From the NCBI GenBank assembly GCA_943736015.1, contig OX031065.1, positions 14,413,427 through 14,477,426 of the forward strand: a stretch of DNA of 64,000 nt. Reading direction: 5' to 3'. This document shows, one piece after another, positions 58,728 to 64,000 of the stretch. How positions within the stretch are numbered: position 1 is the first letter of the stretch; each line of letters opens with the position of its first letter. The position numbers were made by a program, and so were the translations under genes. The notes beneath the pieces are model-generated. The model saw only the letters and a program-made list of their open reading frames with translations. It did no database searches and was not told the origin of the DNA. This DNA is from Tridacna crocea (Eukaryota > Mollusca > Bivalvia > Cardiida > Cardiidae).

Positions 58728-61700
58728 CTTATGGCATATGCAAATGCTTTCAATTTGGACCAGTCTAACATTTTATCCTTTGGTAAAGAATTAACTTATG
58801 GCATACCTTTATAATGGTTGCGTGAACCGTAAATGCGTCTTATCGTTATGCAAACAGTGTTGACCAAATAAGACGCAACATTTCCAATTCAATTTTGTTT
58901 TCAGACGACCTCAGGATAAAATTGCGATAAAATACTTTTAAAAAAAGTCTCATATAAATGTCATTAATCACTATAGGTTGTAGCATATATATACTTTAAA
59001 CCATTAACTTTTTACCAGCGACAGGGAAATTTTAGGCTAGACCATACATGTATTTCAAGCCAATCGTAAGTAAACTGAATACACAGTCGAGCCGCGTTTA
59101 ACGCATCACTCTCCCTAAAGTTGAGGGTATTAGTACGCGCCATAAAGTAGCACTGGAAACAATGGCTTTTATCGATACGTTTGAGGAGAAATGAGGCCTG
59201 TTTTAGCTTCAGATTTCTCTAAACTGCTGATCATAGCTGAATGAATCGTACCAGGTAGCGTTTTATTGAGTAAACGTTAATTTTAGTTTGAAATTCTAAG
59301 TAACGGTTGTCGCGTAGAAAACTAGTCCGGTTCTGTACCAAGAATGCCGAAATAGAAGATAGATGTGTATGTGTAGAATGTCATCTACATGTATAGCGGG
59401 AGATAATGTTGGTATAATGGTTCGCGAAGATATGCCTTAAGACCCCAGTAGCCTGAGCATTGCTTAAATCTTTCCAAAGGTGCAATACTTTAAATCAACC
59501 CTTTACCACAAAATCACGTATTTTTACGACTCTAAGAAAGAAGTCTTTTGAAAATATTGTGGGAACAGGAGAATATGCCTCCAATTTTTTTTAAAAAATT
59601 CAATTTCTTAGTGACATTTATTTGTCATCTGCAAATGCTTTGAATTTTGACAGGTCGTTTGGTGAAGAATAAGTCCATGGTTTGTATAGGACTAACGTTA
59701 CATGTTTAACCCATTACCACACAATGCCTACTTTTGATGACTCTGAGAAAGAAGCCTTTAGAAAACAATGTGGGAAAGGGAGAAAATGCTGGTAACCCGC
59801 ATTTTCTCATTTTCCCACAATGTTTTCTACCCTTCACAAAGCTAATTTCAAATTTTCCGTCACTCTTATTTTGTCGTCTGCAAATGCTTTCGATTTGGAC
59901 CAGTCCAAAATTTTGTTGTTTGGTAAAGAGTTAATTGGAGTGTGTATGAGCATTTATATCACGTCAGAGTTACAAGTTTAATTTTTCGATATATCTACAT
60001 AGAACCGACTCTTATCGCCTTTACTCTTCGCAAAAGCAAAGTTCTAGGCTTGTCAAAAAAAAAGCATATGCAGACGACAAGGTAAATTTGACTAAAAAAA
60101 TGATGTAAGGTTTTGGAATGGTAGAAAAGGAGCAAAAAGGAGAAAATGCTGGTGACCATCATTTTCTCCTCTACCCAAAATGTTTTAAAGTCTCTTTTAG
60201 GTGGTCATAAGGAGGTAGGTATTATTTGGTAAAAGGGCTAGAAAAAAAAAAAAAAACTTTGCCGATTGTTCTATAGACGTTTTAAGGTAACTCATTCTGT
60301 TTTTCTAAATAAGGAAGCTTTACAGAGAAAGAAATTGTAATTCTTCCATAGGATTCTATTTGACTATGATCGCTATTCACTGGCTGGAGATATGTTAAAT
60401 AATTAAAATGTGACATTCTTTTTACCTTGTATTGGATAACATAGTAGTATTCATAGAGTAATTACTATAAAACAAAAAAAGCCCTGCCTGTGGTATATAT
60501 CGGATTTGCCAAACTCTTTCTCTGTGGACAATTTTATAGAATAATCCGGATTAAAAGCATTTGCATACTACAGATTAAACATTGCTGAAATAACGGGACA
60601 TGTTTTCAAAGCGGTAGAAAATATTCATGCAAATCAGCATTTTTCTTTCCTCATAATGTTTTAAAAACAGTCGTTAATTGAGTGGTAACATTACGGAACT
60701 ATTCGATAAAGCGTTAAAAAGCTGTTATTTGGGTGATTTGCTATTGTTCTATGTCATTGAGTGTGACCTTGCATACTTGTAAGTTGGAATAAGCTAAACC
60801 GACAGGTTAGTGACATTTAAAAACTTGCGCAATTTTCTATGATTTTTCATTTAACCAAATTTGTTTTCGCTCAGAAAAATGTTGTATTTCGCTTTTTTGT
60901 GTTCGTAAATTTTGTTTTGAATGAGCTTGTTTTTCTTTGGTCTACAGTCGAACACTTGATTCTCCTCATCAATAGGCAGACAACCATTCATTAACCATTG
61001 TAAACTGCATTCTTAACCTCAATAATTTTCAGCATTGCAAAATAACACAACTTCTGGTTGGCTAGAGCAAAGGTAGATTTGAAGGGGGTGGGGCGTCTCC
61101 ATCAGGTTACCCTCCACAGGCGTTCGTGTTATGACGAACTCCGCTACCAATATAATGTTATAAATAAAATAGGTGGCGAAGTTCGTCATGACACAAACGC
61201 CTGTGGTACATTCGCCTTGGTTGTTCTTGGCCAATACTTTCAAGTTTTGCAGTAGGGACAGCAATGATTGTAGGCCCCTAACATTTCCCCAACGTGATTA
61301 ACTGAGTCAAGACTGCTTAACCTATTACCACTCAATCCCTACTTTTTACACCCCTGAGAAAAAAAGCCTTTTGAAAACACAGTGGGAAAAAGGAGAAAAT
61401 GCTGGTAACCAGCATTTTCTCCTTTTCCCACAGTGTTTTCTACCCTTACCAGAACAAATTTCTATTTTTGAGTCACCTTTATTTTGTCGTCTGCAAATGC
61501 TTTCCATTTGGACCAGACTAAAATTTTCTCGTGTGGCAAAGAGTTGAAATGAATGTACATGTATGAGCGCTCCCGAAAGGGACTTGAATGCCTTGATACA
61601 GCAAATCATAGCATAATCATGGATCCACAAAATTAATTGTAACTCATTACCAAACGACAAACTTTTAGGCTTGTCCAAATTGAAAGCATTTGCAGACGAC

Positions 61701-61780
61701 AAAATAAATGTGACCGAAAATTTGAAATCTCTTTTATGAAGGGTAGAAAAAATTGTGGGAAAAGGAGAAAATGCTGCTTA
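58589..61780. repeat. Array unit 4 (type B, 3192 bp)
   Basis: Empty TTAA at 59437-59440, ACACCCC, GATTGTAGG: same marks as unit 2. Confidence 0.97.
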
Positions 61781-61919
61781 CCAGCATTTTCTCCTTTTCC
61801 CACAATGTTTTCTACCCTGGTGGAAACAAATTTCAATTTTTGAGTTACTTTTATTTTGTCGTCTGCAAATGCTTTCAATTTGGACCAGTCTAACCTTTCA
61901 TCGTTTGGTAAAGAATTAA
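61641..61919. mobile_element. Chimeric A-A' P MITE at junction of units 4/5
   Basis: As the other junction copies; TCATCGTTTGG version. Confidence 0.95.
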
Positions 61920-64000
61920 CTTATGGCATATGCAAATGCTTTCAATTTGGACCAGTCTAACATTTTATCCTTTGGTAAAGAATTAACTTATGGCATACCT
62001 TTATAATGGTTGCGTGAACCGTAAATGCGTCTTATCGTTATGCAAACAGTGTTGACCAAATAAGACGCAACATTTCCAATTCAATTTTGTTTTCAGACGA
62101 CCTCAGGATAAAATTGCGATAAAATACTTTTAAAAAAAGTCTCATATAAATGTCATTAATCACTATAGGTTGTAGCATATATATACTTTAAACCATTAAC
62201 TTTTTACCAGCGACAGGGAAATTTTAGGCTAGACCATACATGTATTTCAAGCCAATCGTAAGTAAACTGAATACACAGTCGAGCCGCGTTTAACGCATCA
62301 CTCTCCCTAAAGTTGAGGGTATTAGTACGCGCCATAAAGTAGCACTGGAAACAATGGCTTTTATCGATACGTTTGAGGAGAAATGAGGCCTGTTTTAGCT
62401 TCAGATTTCTCTAAACTGCTGATCATAGCTGAATGAATCGTACCAGGTAGCGTTTTATTGAGTAAACGTTAATTTTAGTTTGAAATTCTAAGTAACGGTT
62501 GTCGCGTAGAAAACTAGTCCGGTTCTGTACCAAGAATGCCGAAATAGAAGATAGATGTGTATGTGTAGAATGTCATCTACATGTATAGCGGGAGATAATG
62601 TTGGTATAATGGTTCGCGAAGATATGCCTTAACCCATTACCACTCAATCCCTACTTTTGACGCCCCTGAGAAAGAAGCCTTTTGAAAACACTGTGGGAAA
62701 AGGAGAAAATGCTGGTAACCAGCATTTTCTCCCTTTCCCACAGTGTTTTCTACCCTTCCCAGAACAAATTTCAATTTTTCAGTCACCTTTATTTTGTCGT
62801 CTGCAAATGCTTTGAATTTGGATCAGTCCAAAATTTTCTCGTGTGGTAATGAGTTAAGACCCCAGTAGCCTGAGCATTGCTTAAATCTTTCCAAAGGTGC
62901 AATACTTTAAATCAACCCTTTACCACAAAATCACGTATTTTTACGACTCTAAGAAAGAAGTCTTTTGAAAATATTGTGGGAACAGGAGAATATGCCTCCA
63001 ATTTTTTTTAAAAAATTCAATTTCTTAGTGACATTTATTTGTCATCTGCAAATGCTTTGAATTTTGACAGGTCGTTTGGTGAAGAATAAGTCCATGGTTT
63101 GTATAGGACTAACGTTACATGTTTAACCCATTACCACACAATGCCTACTTTTGATGACTCTGAGAAAGAAGCCTTTAGAAAACAATGTGGGAAAGGGAGA
63201 AAATGCTGGTAACCCGCATTTTCTCATTTTCCCACAATGTTTTCTACCCTTCACAAAGCTAATTTCAAATTTTCCGTCACTCTTATTTTGTCGTCTGCAA
63301 ATGCTTTCGATTTGGACCAGTCCAAAATTTTGTTGTTTGGTAAAGAGTTAATTGGAGTGTGTATGAGCATTTATATCACGTCAGAGTTACAAGTTTAATT
63401 TTTCGATATATCTACATAGAACCGACTCTTATCGCCTTTACTCTTCGCAAAAGCAAAGTTCTAGGCTTGTCAAAAAAAAAGCATATGCAGACGACAAGGT
63501 AAATTTGACTAAAAAAATGATGTAAGGTTTTGGAATGGTAGAAAAGGAGCAAAAAGGAGAAAATGCTGGTGACCATCATTTTCTCCTCTACCCAAAATGT
63601 TTTAAAGTCTCTTTTAGGTGGTCATAAGGAGGTAGGTATTATTTGGTAAAAGGGCTAGAAAAAAAAAAAAAACTTTGCCGATTGTTCTATAGACGTTTTA
63701 AGGTAACTCATTCTGTTTTTCTAAATAAGGAAGCTTTACAGAGAAAGAAATTGTAATTCTTCCATAGGATTCTATTTGACTATGATCGCTATTCACTGGC
63801 TGGAGATATGTTAAATAATTAAAATGTGACATTCTTTTTACCTTGTATTGGATAACATAGTAGTATTCATAGAGTAATTACTATAAAACAAAAAAAGCCC
63901 TGCCTGTGGTATATATCGGATTTGCCAAACTCTTTCTCTGTGGACAATTTTATAGAATAATCCGGATTAAAAGCATTTGCATACTACAGATTAAACATTG
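61781..64000. repeat. Array unit 5 (type A, cut by window end)
   Basis: Has the variable P insertion at 62629-62857, so type A. The array continues past the window. Confidence 0.95.
62629..62857 (-). mobile_element. P MITE, variable insertion (filled in unit 5)
   Basis: GATATGCC-TTAACCCATTACC ... GGTAATGAG-TTAAGACCCC. Confidence 0.97.

Noticed and set aside
762-62857. CRISPR-like array of repeated palindromes
   Set aside because: Copies are 225 bp, TTAA-flanked, in both orientations and irregularly spaced; there are no spacers of uniform length or cas genes, and the DNA is eukaryotic.
667-63351. Many 60-120 codon ORFs with the recurring peptide ENIVGKGENAGYQHFLLF
   Set aside because: They are translations of the P stem. 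Because it is palindromic and free of stops, it opens frames on both strands at each copy. No conserved start, no domain.
1680-63590. Stem-loops as transcription terminators
   Set aside because: They are transposon hairpins in introns and intergenic DNA of a eukaryote, not followed by gene ends.

Overview
This is AT-rich eukaryotic DNA, almost certainly from an invertebrate animal. Most ORFs of 60-120 codons are translations of a repeated palindrome, and the one complete gene is an intron-rich animal gene. The dispersed-repeat style (tRNA-derived SINEs, many hairpin MITEs, 'TACCCC' repeats) resembles bivalve molluscs. A Dreissena-like genome is a guess from memory of repeat style, not something demonstrated here.

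The one confidently identified gene is a complete rhophilin (RHPN1/RHPN2-type Rho effector) on the minus strand. It has 15 coding exons from the ATG at 45180 down to the stop at 21749. Every junction checked has an AG acceptor and GT donor with compatible phase, and the spliced frame is 673 codons plus stop. The HR1-BRO1-PDZ order is that of vertebrate rhophilins.

The window is dominated by one palindromic element, here called family P: a non-autonomous, piggyBac-like MITE of about 225 bp flanked by TTAA. There are about ninety copies, whole or degraded. Two different outer arms (A: CGACAAAATTTT...GCAGACGACAAA; B: CAATCCCTACTTTTGACG...) flank a nearly perfect stem of about 60 nt (ACATTGTGGGAAAAGGAG... 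to its complement). Six further inverted-repeat families are named Q, R, S, T, U and two larger TA-flanked elements, V (pogo/Tigger-like TIRs) and W.

Layout: (1) 1-16282, a tandem segmental duplication of about 8.8 kb (copy 1 at 1-7458, copy 2 at 8591-16282), dense in P elements and two tRNA-derived SINE families. (2) 16283-21748, gene-free with assorted repeats. (3) 21749-45180, rhophilin with introns packed with MITEs, and a 191-codon unidentified ORF on the opposite strand in intron 8. (4) 45910-47745, a broken non-LTR retrotransposon (endonuclease C-terminus and reverse transcriptase) cut off by half a P element. (5) 48293 to the window end, a tandem array of at least five units of a 3.19 kb monomer. 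Units alternate A-B-A-B-A as a dimeric higher-order repeat of about 6.6 kb, and the unit junctions are chimeric P elements.

The strongest observations are natural empty/filled site pairs proving clean TTAA insertion of P, array junctions lying inside P palindromes (implicating the hairpins in generating the array), paired changes in P stems, and MITEs within about 20 nt of rhophilin splice sites. No autonomous transposase, rRNA, functional tRNA or CRISPR was seen.
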